From positions 1 to 19,191 of the forward strand of contig JAGWTL010000016.1 of NCBI GenBank assembly GCA_028869035.1: a stretch of 19,191 bases of DNA. The letters are read 5' to 3'. This document shows positions 1-8,226 of this stretch, one piece after another. The position numbers were made by a program, and so were the translations under genes. Positions within the stretch are counted from its first letter, which is position 1. Each line of letters begins with the position of its first letter. The stretch is from Burkholderiales bacterium (lineage in GTDB: Bacteria; Pseudomonadota; Gammaproteobacteria; Burkholderiales; Burkholderiaceae_C). Below the pieces are notes generated by a model. The model was not told the origin of the DNA and ran no database searches. It was given only the letters and a program-made list of their open reading frames with translations.

Positions 1-574
1 CACGCTGGCGGCGATGGTGCTTGAAGGCGCCGGCGCCGAGTGGTCGGCCATCTACCTGCGCGACGTCTTTGGCGCCACGCCGGCCGTGGCCGGCAGCGCG
101 GTGGCTGTCGGGGCCCTGGCCCAGGCGCTGGTGCGCCTGCTGGCCGACCGCTGGGTCGAACGCCACCACCCGGTGCGCGTGGCGCGTGGTCTGCTGTTGC
201 TGCTGGGCGCCGGCGTGCTGGCGGTGTTTGCCGCACCGCACCCGGCGCTGGCGCTGCTGGGCTTTGCGCTGATGGGCGCGGGCACCAGCGCGATCTTCCC
301 GCTGGCGATGTCGGCCGCCGCCCAGGCCACCGACCGGCCGGCCGCGGTGAACGTGGCGGCGCTGGCGCAGACGTCCTTCCTGGCCTTTCTGCTCGGGCCG
401 CCCCTGCTGGGTGCCGTGGCCACCACCTGGGGCATACGCTGGTCGTTCGGCATCGGCCTGCCGCTGGTGGCCTTGGGCTGGTGGGCAGCCCGGGCGCTGC
501 AGCCCACGGCAGCAGCCACGGTGCCAGCTGCCCACAAAAAGACCCCGGGGACGACCAGCGCACCCCGGGGTTGA
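1..574 (+). CDS. MFS transporter, C-terminal part (5' truncated)
   Basis: The reading frame is open from the first bases (codons begin at base 2) and ends in TGA at 572-574, so this is the last ~190 residues of a longer protein whose start lies outside the window. It is very hydrophobic, with about five to six membrane helices separated by short basic loops such as the DRWVERHH stretch. That loop resembles the conserved cytoplasmic turns of the major facilitator superfamily. The opening residues EGAGAEWSAIYLRD resemble MFS permeases of the YbjJ-like group (family knowledge, from memory). A soluble Ala/Pro/Thr-rich tail of about 25 residues follows the last helix. The substrate cannot be told. 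The gene faces icd, and its last codons overlap the probable icd terminator. Confidence 0.8.
   Translation, partial: TLAAMVLEGAGAEWSAIYLRDVFGATPAVAGSAVAVGALAQALVRLLADRWVERHHPVRVARGLLLLLGAGVLAVFAAPHPALALLGFALMGAGTSAIFPLAMSAAAQATDRPAAVNVAALAQTSFLAFLLGPPLLGAVATTWGIRWSFGIGLPLVALGWWAARALQPTAAATVPAAHKKTPGTTSAPRG
535..571 (-). terminator. Intrinsic terminator of icd, inside the MFS 3' end
   Basis: Read on the minus strand, a 9-bp perfect stem (ACCCCGGGG with CCCCGGGGT; plus-strand arms 563-571 and 542-550) encloses a 12-nt loop and is followed by CTTTTTG. It lies 46 bases past the icd stop codon and within the last codons of the convergent MFS gene. A second hairpin without a T tract (CACTGCGC/GCGCAGTG, 587-608) lies between it and icd. 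Confidence 0.7.
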
Positions 575-616
575 TCGGTCACCGGTCACTGCGCACTGGG
601 GCGCAGTGCAGCCAGA

Positions 617-1870
<1,254 letters not shown>

Positions 1871-2052
1871 GGAAGCGGGACTCCGTGAGGGATGCATAGA
1901 CAGACGGTGCCGACCCGGGTTTTCCGCAGGCGCACGTCGGATTGAACTTGTCGATAAATTTTAGTCTCTATTTCCGAGGTCCAAGGCGCCAGCCGCACCC
2001 CCGATCCGAGAATGACAGACAATCTCCAGGCTCGCAGTTCTAACGACCCGCC

Positions 2053-2508
2053 ATGAACCGTCTGTTCCTACGCCTGTCCTTCCTGCTCTTCGCCCTGCCG
2101 GCGCTGGGCTGGGCACAGGATTTGCCTCAGCTCAATCTCCCACGTGTCACGCTCTCGGCCGGCATGCACCTGATCCACGCCCAAGTGGCTGCCACGAATG
2201 AGCAGCGTGCCACAGGCCTCATGTTTCGCAAGGAGATGCCCACCAGCGAGGGCATGCTGTTCGTCTTCGAGCAACCGTCCTCCCAGTGCTTCTGGATGAA
2301 GAACACCCTGCTGCCGCTGACCGCCGCCTTCGTGGCCGACGACGGCACCATCGTCAACCTTGCCGACATGAAACCGCAGACCACGAACTCCCACTGCTCC
2401 ACCCAGCCCGTGCGCTATGTGCTGGAGATGAACCGGGGCTGGTTCGCCAAGCGCGGGCTCAAGGCGGGCAGCAAGCTGGGCGGCCAGCCCTTCGAACGCC
2501 GCCCCTGA
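2053..2508 (+). CDS. DUF192 family secreted protein
   Basis: The 151-residue product begins with a cleavable signal peptide (basic MNRLFLR, hydrophobic core to about residue 18, probable cleavage after LGWA), so a periplasmic location is likely. The mature part carries the DUF192 core: ATNEQRATGLMFRKEMP, then GMLFVFEQPSSQCFWMKNTL, PLTAAFVADDGTIVNL and VRYVLEMNRGWFAKRGLKAG. These are the hallmarks of this small beta-rich family, whose biochemical role is not established. The ATG at 2053 lacks a good Shine-Dalgarno sequence but places the signal peptide correctly, and the region upstream to icd (1871-2052) has no other coding potential. It is a single gene flanked by divergent icd and convergent monomeric isocitrate dehydrogenase. 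Confidence 0.88.
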   Translation: MNRLFLRLSFLLFALPALGWAQDLPQLNLPRVTLSAGMHLIHAQVAATNEQRATGLMFRKEMPTSEGMLFVFEQPSSQCFWMKNTLLPLTAAFVADDGTIVNLADMKPQTTNSHCSTQPVRYVLEMNRGWFAKRGLKAGSKLGGQPFERRP

Positions 2509-2550
2509 ACCACCAGCTCGGAGGTTTTCCACTCACGCCGGTCCCAAAAG

Positions 2551-2582
2551 AAAAGCGATCAGGATGGCTCCATCCTGATCGC
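2551..2582 (-). terminator. Intrinsic terminator of the monomeric isocitrate dehydrogenase gene
   Basis: A 28-base near-perfect palindrome (arms GCGATCAGGATGG at 2555-2567 and CCATCCTGATCGC at 2570-2582; in practice a 12-bp stem with a 4-nt loop). On the minus strand it is followed by TTTTCTTTT. On the plus strand there is no T tract after it, so it should stop only the minus-strand transcript, which ends at base 2627. Confidence 0.9.
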
Positions 2583-2626
2583 CTCACGGCTGCCGCCTCT
2601 GCGACTCGGCTGTTGATCGGTCCGGC

Positions 2627-4864
2627 TTAAACCTTGACCGACGCCAGCGCAGCGTTCAGCGTCTTGCTCGGGCGCATCACGGTGTCGAGCTTGGCGAAAT
2701 CAGGCTTGTAGTATCCGCCGATGTCGGCCGGCTTGCCCTGCACGGCGGCCAGTTCGGCCACGATGGTTTGCTCGTTGTCGCTCAGTTGCTTGGCCAACGC
2801 AGCGAACTGCGTCGCCAGGGCCTTGTCTTCGGTCTGCGCCGCCAGTTCCTGGGCCCAGTACATGGCCAGGTAGAACTGGCTGCCACGGTTGTCCAGCTGC
2901 CCCGTCTTCGGCGACGGGTTCTTGTTGTTGTCCAACAGCTTGCCGGTGGCAGCATCCAGGGTCCTGGCCAGGATCTTGGCCTTGGCGTTTCCGGTCTTGA
3001 TGCCCAGATCCTCGAGTGACACCGCCAGCGCTAGGAATTCACCCAGGGAATCCCAGCGCAGGTGGTTTTCCTCCACCAGTTGCTGCACGTGCTTGGGTGC
3101 GGAGCCGCCGGCACCGGTTTCGTACATGCCGCCGCCGGCCATCAGCGGGACGATGGACAGCATCTTGGCGCTGGTGCCGAGCTCCATGATGGGGAAGAGA
3201 TCGGTCAGGTAGTCCCGCAGGATGTTGCCGGTGGCCGAGATAGTGTCCAGGCCACGGATCACGCGCTCCAGCGTGTAGCGCATGGCACGCACCTGGGACA
3301 TGATCTGAATGTCCAGGCCTGCGGTATCGTGTTCGTGCAGGTACATCTTGACCTTGGTGATCATCTGCGCCTCATGCGGACGGTAGGCGTCGAGCCAGAA
3401 CACCACCGGCATGCCCGAGTTGCGGGCACGCGTGACGGCCAGCTTGACCCAGTCGCGGATGGCGGCGTCCTTCACCTGACACATGCGCCAGATGTCACCC
3501 TGCTCTACGTTCTGGCTCATCAGCACCTCGCCGGTGGCCAGGTCTGTGATGTTGGCGACGCCGTCCTCGGGGATCTCGAAGGTCTTGTCGTGTGAGCCGT
3601 ATTCCTCGGCCTGCTGGGCCATCAGGCCCACGTTGGGCACCGTGCCCATGGTCTTGGGATCAAAGTTGCCGTGCCACTTGCAGAAGTTGATGATCTCCTG
3701 GTAGATGCGGGCAAAGGTGCTCTCGGGGATCACGGCCTTGACGTCCTTCAAACGGCCGTCGGCACCGTACATCTTGCCGCCGGCACGGATCATGGCCGGC
3801 ATGGAGGCGTCCACGATCACGTCATTGGGCGAGTGGAAGTTGGTGATGCCCTTGGCGGAATCCACCATGGCCAGCTCGGGGCGGTGTTCGTGGCAAGCGT
3901 GCAGGTCGCGCTTGATCTCTTCCTGCTTGGACTGCGGCAGCGTGGCGATCTTGTTGTAGAGATCGATCATGCCGTTGTTCACGTTCACGCCCAACTCGTC
4001 GAACAGCTTGCCGTGCTTGGCAAACGCGTCGCTGTAGAAGATCTTCACGCAGTGACCGAAGACGATGGGGTGCGAAACCTTCATCATGGTCGCCTTGACG
4101 TGCAGCGAGAACATCACACCGGTCTTGTGCGCGTCCTCGATCTCCTTTTCGTAGAAGGCCAGCAGCGCCTTCTTGCTCATGAACATGCTGTCGATGATCT
4201 CGCGCTCCAGCAACGCGACCTTGGACTTGAGCGCGATGGTCTTGCCGCTCTTGGTGATCAGCTCCATTTTCACGTCGCGCGCCTTGTCCAGCGTCATCGA
4301 CTTCTCGCCATGGTAGAAGTCGCCGTGGTGCATGTGCGAGACGTGAGTGCGCGAGGCCTGACTCCACTCGGCCATGGTGTGCGGGTTCTTGCGCGCGTAT
4401 TCCTTGACGGCTCGCGGAGCGCGACGGTCGGAATTGCCCTCGCGCAGCACCGGATTCACCGCGCTGCCGGTGCACTTGGCATAACGTGCCTTGATGGCTT
4501 TTTCTTCCTCGGTCTTCGGGTTATCCGGGTAGTCCGGGATCTTGTAACCCTGGGCCTGCAGTTCCTTGATGGCGGCCATCAGCTGGGCCACGGAGGCGCT
4601 GATGTTGGGCAGCTTGATGATGTTGGCCTCTGGCTTGAGCGTGAGCTTGCCCAGCTCGGCCAGGGTATCGGGTACGCGCTGCGCCTCACTCAGGTATTCG
4701 GGGAACTGGCCCAGGATACGGCCAGCCACCGAGATGTCGCTGGTGGCTACGTTGACACCGGCCGGTGCAGCGAAGGTGCGAATGATGGGCAGGAAGGAGC
4801 TGGTCGCCAGCAGCGGGGCTTCGTCGGTCAGCGTGTAGATGATGGTGGATTGCTGGTTGCTCAT
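2627..4864 (-). CDS. icd2: NADP-dependent isocitrate dehydrogenase, monomeric type
   Basis: Same reaction as the dimeric enzyme (isocitrate + NADP+ to 2-oxoglutarate + CO2 + NADPH), but this ~80 kDa single-chain form has little sequence similarity to Icd. The 745-residue product fits the usual ~740. Recognisable are the N-terminal IIYTLTDEAPLLATSSFLPI, the substrate-loop region CTGSAVNPVLREGNSDRRAP around residues 125-145, MHHGDFYHGEKSMT, the central FSLHVKATMMKVSHPIVFGH, and FWLDAYRPHEAQMI. I start at the ATG at 4862-4864, which has GGAG about 8 bases upstream and gives the canonical MSNQQSTIIYTLTDEAP beginning. An upstream extension to 4921 would add 19 residues unlike the family. Its mRNA should end at the hairpin at 2551-2582. 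A tandem 13-bp repeat lies about 170-200 bases upstream. Often annotated icd2 or idh. Confidence 0.96.
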   Translation of the reverse strand: MSNQQSTIIYTLTDEAPLLATSSFLPIIRTFAAPAGVNVATSDISVAGRILGQFPEYLSEAQRVPDTLAELGKLTLKPEANIIKLPNISASVAQLMAAIKELQAQGYKIPDYPDNPKTEEEKAIKARYAKCTGSAVNPVLREGNSDRRAPRAVKEYARKNPHTMAEWSQASRTHVSHMHHGDFYHGEKSMTLDKARDVKMELITKSGKTIALKSKVALLEREIIDSMFMSKKALLAFYEKEIEDAHKTGVMFSLHVKATMMKVSHPIVFGHCVKIFYSDAFAKHGKLFDELGVNVNNGMIDLYNKIATLPQSKQEEIKRDLHACHEHRPELAMVDSAKGITNFHSPNDVIVDASMPAMIRAGGKMYGADGRLKDVKAVIPESTFARIYQEIINFCKWHGNFDPKTMGTVPNVGLMAQQAEEYGSHDKTFEIPEDGVANITDLATGEVLMSQNVEQGDIWRMCQVKDAAIRDWVKLAVTRARNSGMPVVFWLDAYRPHEAQMITKVKMYLHEHDTAGLDIQIMSQVRAMRYTLERVIRGLDTISATGNILRDYLTDLFPIMELGTSAKMLSIVPLMAGGGMYETGAGGSAPKHVQQLVEENHLRWDSLGEFLALAVSLEDLGIKTGNAKAKILARTLDAATGKLLDNNKNPSPKTGQLDNRGSQFYLAMYWAQELAAQTEDKALATQFAALAKQLSDNEQTIVAELAAVQGKPADIGGYYKPDFAKLDTVMRPSKTLNAALASVKV

Positions 4865-5035
4865 TGCGTATCTCCAGATAACGTTACCGGTGCGGCGTCG
4901 GCCGGGTGGGCCGATGAACAAGCTTCGGATGGTGGGAGATTTTGCTTTCTGTGTGCTGACCTGCCCCCTGTTTTTGAATCAAAATCTCACGATGTGAAAT
5001 TTTTATCAAGAAAAAGCAAAAATTTTTTACGATCA

Positions 5036-5062
5036 GTCTTATAGAAGAGGTCTTATAGAAGA
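5036..5062. repeat. Tandem 13-bp repeat, candidate operator upstream of icd2
   Basis: GTCTTATAGAAGA occurs twice, at 5036-5048 and 5050-5062, separated by one base (14-base period). Each copy is an imperfect palindrome: TCTTATAGAAGA matches its own reverse complement at 10 of 12 positions. The second copy runs on into ATAAAAGAC, giving an outer GTCTT...AAGAC symmetry. The size, dyad symmetry and position in an AT-rich upstream region suggest binding of a dimeric repressor or activator. The TCTTATA/AAGA half-sites remind me of GntR-type operators, but I cannot name the regulator. Confidence 0.55.
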
Positions 5063-5121
5063 TAAAAGACTCCTGACCACCCCCGCGCCTGCCGCACAGC
5101 ATGACAGTTCCGGCCCCGCGA

Positions 5122-5161
5122 CGCAAACAAAAAGGGGCCGGCGGTCACCCACCGGGCCCTT
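5122..5161 (-). terminator. Intrinsic terminator of sodB
   Basis: On the minus strand AAGGGCCCGGTGG pairs with CCGCCGGCCCCTT around a GTGA loop (13-bp stem with one C-C mismatch and one T-G wobble; plus-strand 5132-5161), followed by TTTTTGTTTG. It begins 18 bases after the sodB stop codon. Confidence 0.8.
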
Positions 5162-5178
5162 GACGATCACAGCAGGAC

Positions 5179-5760
5179 TCAGCCGAAATTCTTCTCGGCG
5201 AAAGACCAGTTGACCAGCTTGTCGAAGAAGTTGTCGACGAACTTCTGGCGCAGATTGCGGTAGTCGATGTAGTAGGCATGCTCCCACACGTCCACGGTCA
5301 GCAGGGCCTTGTCAGCCGTGGTCAGCGGGGTGCCGGCAGCGCCCGTGTTGACGATGTCGACCGAGCCGTCAGCCCTCTTGACCAGCCAGGTCCAGCCGGA
5401 ACCGAAGTTGCCCACGGCGGACTTCACGAAGGCTTCCTTGAAGGCCGCGTAGCTGCCCCACTTGACCGTGATGGCCTGGGCCAGGGCGCCGCCGGGCTCG
5501 CCACCGCCGCCGGGTTTCATGCCGTTCCAGAAGAAGGTGTGGTTCCAGATCTGGGCCGCGTTGTTGTAGATGCCGCCGCTGGACTTCTTGACGATGGACT
5601 CCAGGTCCATGCTTTCGAATTCGGTTCCCTTCTGCAGATTGTTCAGGTTCACCACATAGGCGTTATGGTGTTTGCCATGATGAAACTCCAGGGCTTCCCT
5701 GGAGTAATGTGGTGAAAGGGCGTCGATGGCATAAGGTAGAGGGGGCAGGGTGTGTTCCAT
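5179..5760 (-). CDS. sodB: Superoxide dismutase, iron type
   Basis: Dismutates superoxide to oxygen and hydrogen peroxide in the cytoplasm. The 193-residue product has the length of E. coli SodB (193) and aligns to it without gaps by eye. The four metal ligands fall at His27 (FHHGKHH), His74 (WNHTFFW), Asp157 and His161 (DVWEHAYYIDYRN). Gln70 in NNAAQIWNHTF is the outer-sphere glutamine placed as in iron enzymes rather than the glutamine position of manganese enzymes, supporting Fe specificity. FGSGWTWLV is also present. The ATG at 5758-5760 has GAGGA five bases upstream. An upstream in-frame extension to 5958 would add 66 residues unlike any SOD and would overlap the divergent gene. It lies divergent to the PuuD-like gene and has its own terminator, so it is probably monocistronic. 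Confidence 0.96.
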   Translation of the reverse strand: MEHTLPPLPYAIDALSPHYSREALEFHHGKHHNAYVVNLNNLQKGTEFESMDLESIVKKSSGGIYNNAAQIWNHTFFWNGMKPGGGGEPGGALAQAITVKWGSYAAFKEAFVKSAVGNFGSGWTWLVKRADGSVDIVNTGAAGTPLTTADKALLTVDVWEHAYYIDYRNLRQKFVDNFFDKLVNWSFAEKNFG

Positions 5761-5801
5761 GAAGTCCTCGATGGGTTGTTGTTGAAAAGCCAAAGGCGCC
5801 G

Positions 5802-5807
5802 ATTGTA
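5802..5807 (-). promoter_or_regulatory. Candidate -10 element of sodB
   Basis: The minus strand reads TACAAT here, 41 bases before the sodB start codon. No good -35 hexamer is seen at 16-18 bases, so the call rests on the -10 match and the lack of other candidates in the gap. Confidence 0.35.
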
Positions 5808-5908
5808 AGAACTGGCGCTTCGGCCCGGGCGATAAGGTCGAATCTACCTTGCCCGCCGTAAGGTGGTCGGAAAGACACAGCGGCAACCTGCGCGAGTGAT
5901 CCTTCAGC

Positions 5909-5914
5909 CATAAT
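5909..5914 (+). promoter_or_regulatory. Candidate -10 element of the PuuD-like gene
   Basis: CATAAT, followed by CGCCC, lies 34 bases before the start codon at 5949. The same CATAATCGC string occurs upstream of exbB (8192). A matching -35 is not evident. Confidence 0.35.
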
Positions 5915-5948
5915 CGCCCTTGATTTGAATCAACAAAAGGAGACAACC

Positions 5949-6530
5949 ATGGGTGCAATCTTCCAATCCCTGGGCCGGACCGTACTGGCCGGCGTGCTGC
6001 TGCTGGTGGTGCTGGTGCTGGTGGCCGGCGGCAATGTGAGCCCCAGCCACGCCTGGGCCACCTTCGTGATGCGCTGGCTGCACGTCCTGTGCGGCGTCAT
6101 GTGGGTCGGTCTGCTGTGGTATTTCAACTTCGTGCAAATCCCCTCGATGCCCAAGATCCCCGACGAGCAGAAGCCGGCGGTGAGCAAGGTGATCGCCCCG
6201 ACCGCGCTCTTCTGGTTCCGCTGGTCCGCCCTGGCCACGGTGATCACAGGCCTGCTGCTGGCAACCATGAGCGGCTACATCGGCAGCGCGCTGATGCTGC
6301 AGAAGCCCTTCACGGCCATCGGCATCGGCATGTGGATTGCCCTGGTGATGGCTTTCAATGTCTGGTTCATCATCTGGCCGAACCAGAAGAAGGCCCTGGG
6401 CATCGTGACGGTGGAAGCCGCCGAAAAAGCCAAGGCTGCCCGCCTCGCCATGCTGACCTCGCGCTTCAACACCATGCTCTCCATCCCCATGCTGTTCTGC
6501 ATGGTCGCCCAGCAAAACGGCGGCCTCTGA
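5949..6530 (+). CDS. PuuD/DUF989-like integral membrane protein
   Basis: The 193-residue protein has about five membrane helices, near residues 11-27, 36-60, 86-106, 120-143 and 172-187. The string MRWLHVLCGVMWVGLLWYFNFVQ (residues 41-63) is typical of the membrane domain found in urate hydroxylase PuuD and its stand-alone relatives (DUF989). PuuD proper carries a C-terminal cytochrome c domain for electron transfer; here no CxxCH motif is present and the protein ends after the last helix, so urate oxidation cannot be claimed. The conserved His45 could be a haem ligand (inference). The ATG at 5949 has AGGAG seven bases upstream; an earlier in-frame ATG at 5925 precedes that site and is unlikely. 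The gene is divergent from sodB and convergent with xseA, with a shared terminator at 6550-6576. Confidence 0.72.
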   Translation: MGAIFQSLGRTVLAGVLLLVVLVLVAGGNVSPSHAWATFVMRWLHVLCGVMWVGLLWYFNFVQIPSMPKIPDEQKPAVSKVIAPTALFWFRWSALATVITGLLLATMSGYIGSALMLQKPFTAIGIGMWIALVMAFNVWFIIWPNQKKALGIVTVEAAEKAKAARLAMLTSRFNTMLSIPMLFCMVAQQNGGL

Positions 6531-6549
6531 TCCCCGGACCGCAGGAACA

Positions 6550-6576
6550 AAAAGGGCCGCATCAAGCGGCCCTTTT
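6550..6576. terminator. Bidirectional intrinsic terminator between the PuuD-like gene and xseA
   Basis: Perfect 11-bp stem AAAAGGGCCGC / GCGGCCCTTTT with a 5-nt loop ATCAA. The A run and T run make it work as an intrinsic terminator on both strands, serving the two convergent genes that end at 6530 (+) and 6595 (-). Confidence 0.9.
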
Positions 6577-6594
6577 GCCTCGGGATGACCCGGC

Positions 6595-7896
6595 CTACTC
6601 CTTTTCCTGCACGGCTGTGACGCTCACATCCGCCCGGCCCTGGGCGAAGTGCAGATGCAGTGCCTGCCCCGGCGCCAGATCCCGCGCGCGGGTCACCGCC
6701 TCATGGCGCTCATTGCTGACCCAGGCATAACCGCGTTGCAGCACGAGAGACGGGTCCAGCAGTTGCAGGCGCAGGCTGGCGCGCTCCAGTTGCAGTTGCT
6801 GGGTCTGCAGCCCGCGCTGCACGGACTGCGGCCAGGCCTTGCGCCATTGCTGCAGCTCGCGCTGACGCTGACTCAGAACATGGGTGGTCGCGTAACGCAG
6901 ACGCTGGGCCTGGGCCGAAAGTGACTGCTGCTGACGGGCCACCAGACCCGAGGGCCGGCCCAGCCGGCCGGCGGCCAGATCCAGGCGCTGGCTATGGCGG
7001 TCCAGCAGCCACTGCAGCGTCTCCTGCAGGCGTCCCTGCAACTGGTCCAGGGCTCCCAGCCCGACGCTGCGAGCCTCGGCCACCAGCTCGGCTGCCGCCG
7101 TGGGTGTGGGGGACCGCAGGTCGGCGACGAAATCGGCAATCGTGAAATCGGTTTCGTGGCCCACGCCACTGACCACCGGCACCGGGCTTTGCGCCAGGGT
7201 ACGGGCCAGCCGCTCGTCGTTGAAGGCCCAGAGGTCTTCCATGGAGCCGCCGCCACGCACCAGCAGGATGACATCCAGCGCAGGACTCCCCTGCTCCACC
7301 AGAGCATAAAGCTGCTGCAGGGCCGCCACCAGTTCGGCCGGCGCTGCCGCGCCCTGCACCGACGCTGGCGCCAGGAAAACCGGGATGTGCGGCACGCGCC
7401 GTTGCAGGGCCGTGACCACGTCGTGCAGGGCTGCCGCACCCAGCGAGGTCACCAGGCCGATGCCGCGCGGCCTGGCGGGCAGTTCCCGCTTGCGCGCCGC
7501 GTCGAACAGGCCCTCGGCTTCCAGCCTGGCCTTGAGCTTGAGGAACTGCTCGAACAGCGCCCCCTGGCCGGCGCGGGACATGGACTCCACGATGAGCTGC
7601 AGATCACCGCGCGGTTCATAGACACCCAAACGACCGCGCACTTCCACTAGCTCGCCGTCGCGCGGTGCAAAGTCCAGCAGACCGGCCGCACGACGGAACA
7701 TGGCACAGCGGATCTGGCCACTTTCGTCCTTCAGCGCAAAGTAACAATGCCCGCTGGGAGCGCGGTTGAAGCCCGAAATCTCGCCGCGCACCGCGACCGG
7801 ATTGAAGCGTGACTCCAGGGCATCAGCAATGGCGCGGCACAGCGCGCCAACCTGCCAGATGCGCGGCGTCCCGGTTGGGTTTTCGAACTCAGACAT
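6595..7896 (-). CDS. xseA: Exodeoxyribonuclease VII large subunit
   Basis: Catalytic subunit of the single-strand-specific exonuclease VII, which acts with several copies of XseB in DNA repair. The 433-residue product is close to the usual 400-460. Residues about 15-110 form the OB-fold single-strand-binding domain (IWQVGALCRAIADALESRF, GEISGFNRAPSGHCYFALKDE). The catalytic region follows with GIGLVTSLGAAALHDVV, the signature RGGGSMEDLWAFNDERLAR, and GVGHETDFTIADFVADLRSPTPTAAAE. The C-terminal half is rich in Gln, Leu and Arg with long helical, coiled-coil-like stretches, as in the family. I start at the ATG at 7894-7896; the ribosome-binding site is weak, and a TTG two codons earlier is possible. 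No xseB is in the window, in keeping with other genomes where the two subunits are unlinked. Confidence 0.95.
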   Translation of the reverse strand: MSEFENPTGTPRIWQVGALCRAIADALESRFNPVAVRGEISGFNRAPSGHCYFALKDESGQIRCAMFRRAAGLLDFAPRDGELVEVRGRLGVYEPRGDLQLIVESMSRAGQGALFEQFLKLKARLEAEGLFDAARKRELPARPRGIGLVTSLGAAALHDVVTALQRRVPHIPVFLAPASVQGAAAPAELVAALQQLYALVEQGSPALDVILLVRGGGSMEDLWAFNDERLARTLAQSPVPVVSGVGHETDFTIADFVADLRSPTPTAAAELVAEARSVGLGALDQLQGRLQETLQWLLDRHSQRLDLAAGRLGRPSGLVARQQQSLSAQAQRLRYATTHVLSQRQRELQQWRKAWPQSVQRGLQTQQLQLERASLRLQLLDPSLVLQRGYAWVSNERHEAVTRARDLAPGQALHLHFAQGRADVSVTAVQEKE

Positions 7897-8111
7897 GAGC
7901 AAACATGCGGTTCGCGCCGGGGTGGCTGCGGCGGACTACTCCACAAGAGGTGGACGGCTGACAGGACAGGGGGGCACTCGCCTCCAAGCCTGATTTTTCC
8001 GTGCAAGTCATTGATACCATTGGATTTTTATCTGCCTTTTTTGTCATCGTTCTGTCGCAAACACGCATGAACAGGCGCTTCGGAACAGCTACCCAACACT
8101 TCTGCACAAAG

Positions 8112-8120
8112 TTATCCACA
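8112..8120 (+). promoter_or_regulatory. Single perfect DnaA box
   Basis: TTATCCACA matches the high-affinity DnaA-box consensus exactly. It stands alone: no second box or AT-rich unwinding element with iterons is seen nearby, so it is not an origin. It overlaps a short inverted repeat (8116-8130) and may be a chance match or a DnaA regulatory site. Confidence 0.4.
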
Positions 8121-8191
8121 TGAACTGTGGGCTACCTGCCGGCCTGTGCCCCGTGCCGGCCACACAGCGGGGTAGGCGCATCCGCCTCGGT

Positions 8192-8197
8192 CATAAT
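8192..8197 (+). promoter_or_regulatory. Candidate -10 element of exbB
   Basis: CATAAT followed by CGC, 29 bases before the TTG start of exbB, would give a leader of about 23 bases that includes the GGAGG ribosome-binding site. No clear -35 hexamer is visible. Confidence 0.35.
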
Positions 8198-8226
8198 CGC
8201 AACGCACTTTCGCATGGAGGATTCCT

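Larger units (their letters stand above)
4865..5178. other. Intergenic region between icd2 and sodB
   Basis: This 314-base gap holds no convincing gene. Bases 4930-5070 are strikingly AT-rich against a GC-rich background and should contain the icd2 promoter on the minus strand; one weak candidate is TTGATA followed 17 bases later by GATTTT. The region also carries the tandem repeat at 5036-5062, a small TCAC-GA-TGTGA inverted repeat near 4987-4998, and the sodB terminator at 5122-5161. Confidence 0.6.
7897..8226. other. Divergent intergenic region between xseA and exbB
   Basis: This 330-base gap has no convincing gene. Bases 7990-8060 are AT-rich and may hold promoters. A perfect DnaA box lies at 8112-8120, overlapping a CCACA-TGAAC-TGTGG inverted repeat at 8116-8130. 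Two GCCGGC copies (near 8139 and 8156) could form a GC hairpin. A CATAAT motif at 8192 is the best candidate -10 for exbB. Confidence 0.6.

Noticed and set aside
4987..4998. TCAC-GA-TGTGA inverted repeat as a CRP site
   Set aside because: The half-sites are in the wrong order and spacing for TGTGA-N6-TCACA.
3671..5044. 457-codon open frame on the plus strand opposite icd2
   Set aside because: Antisense to the monomeric isocitrate dehydrogenase, with compositional bias (Val/His/Asp/Gly) and no recognisable domain.
5761..5958. N-terminal extension of sodB by 66 residues
   Set aside because: No similarity to superoxide dismutase, no ribosome-binding site, and it would overlap the start of the divergent gene; the ATG at 5760 has a good ribosome-binding site.
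8112..8120. Replication origin near the DnaA box
   Set aside because: Only one box, no cluster, no adjacent dnaA/dnaN/rpmH or iterons.
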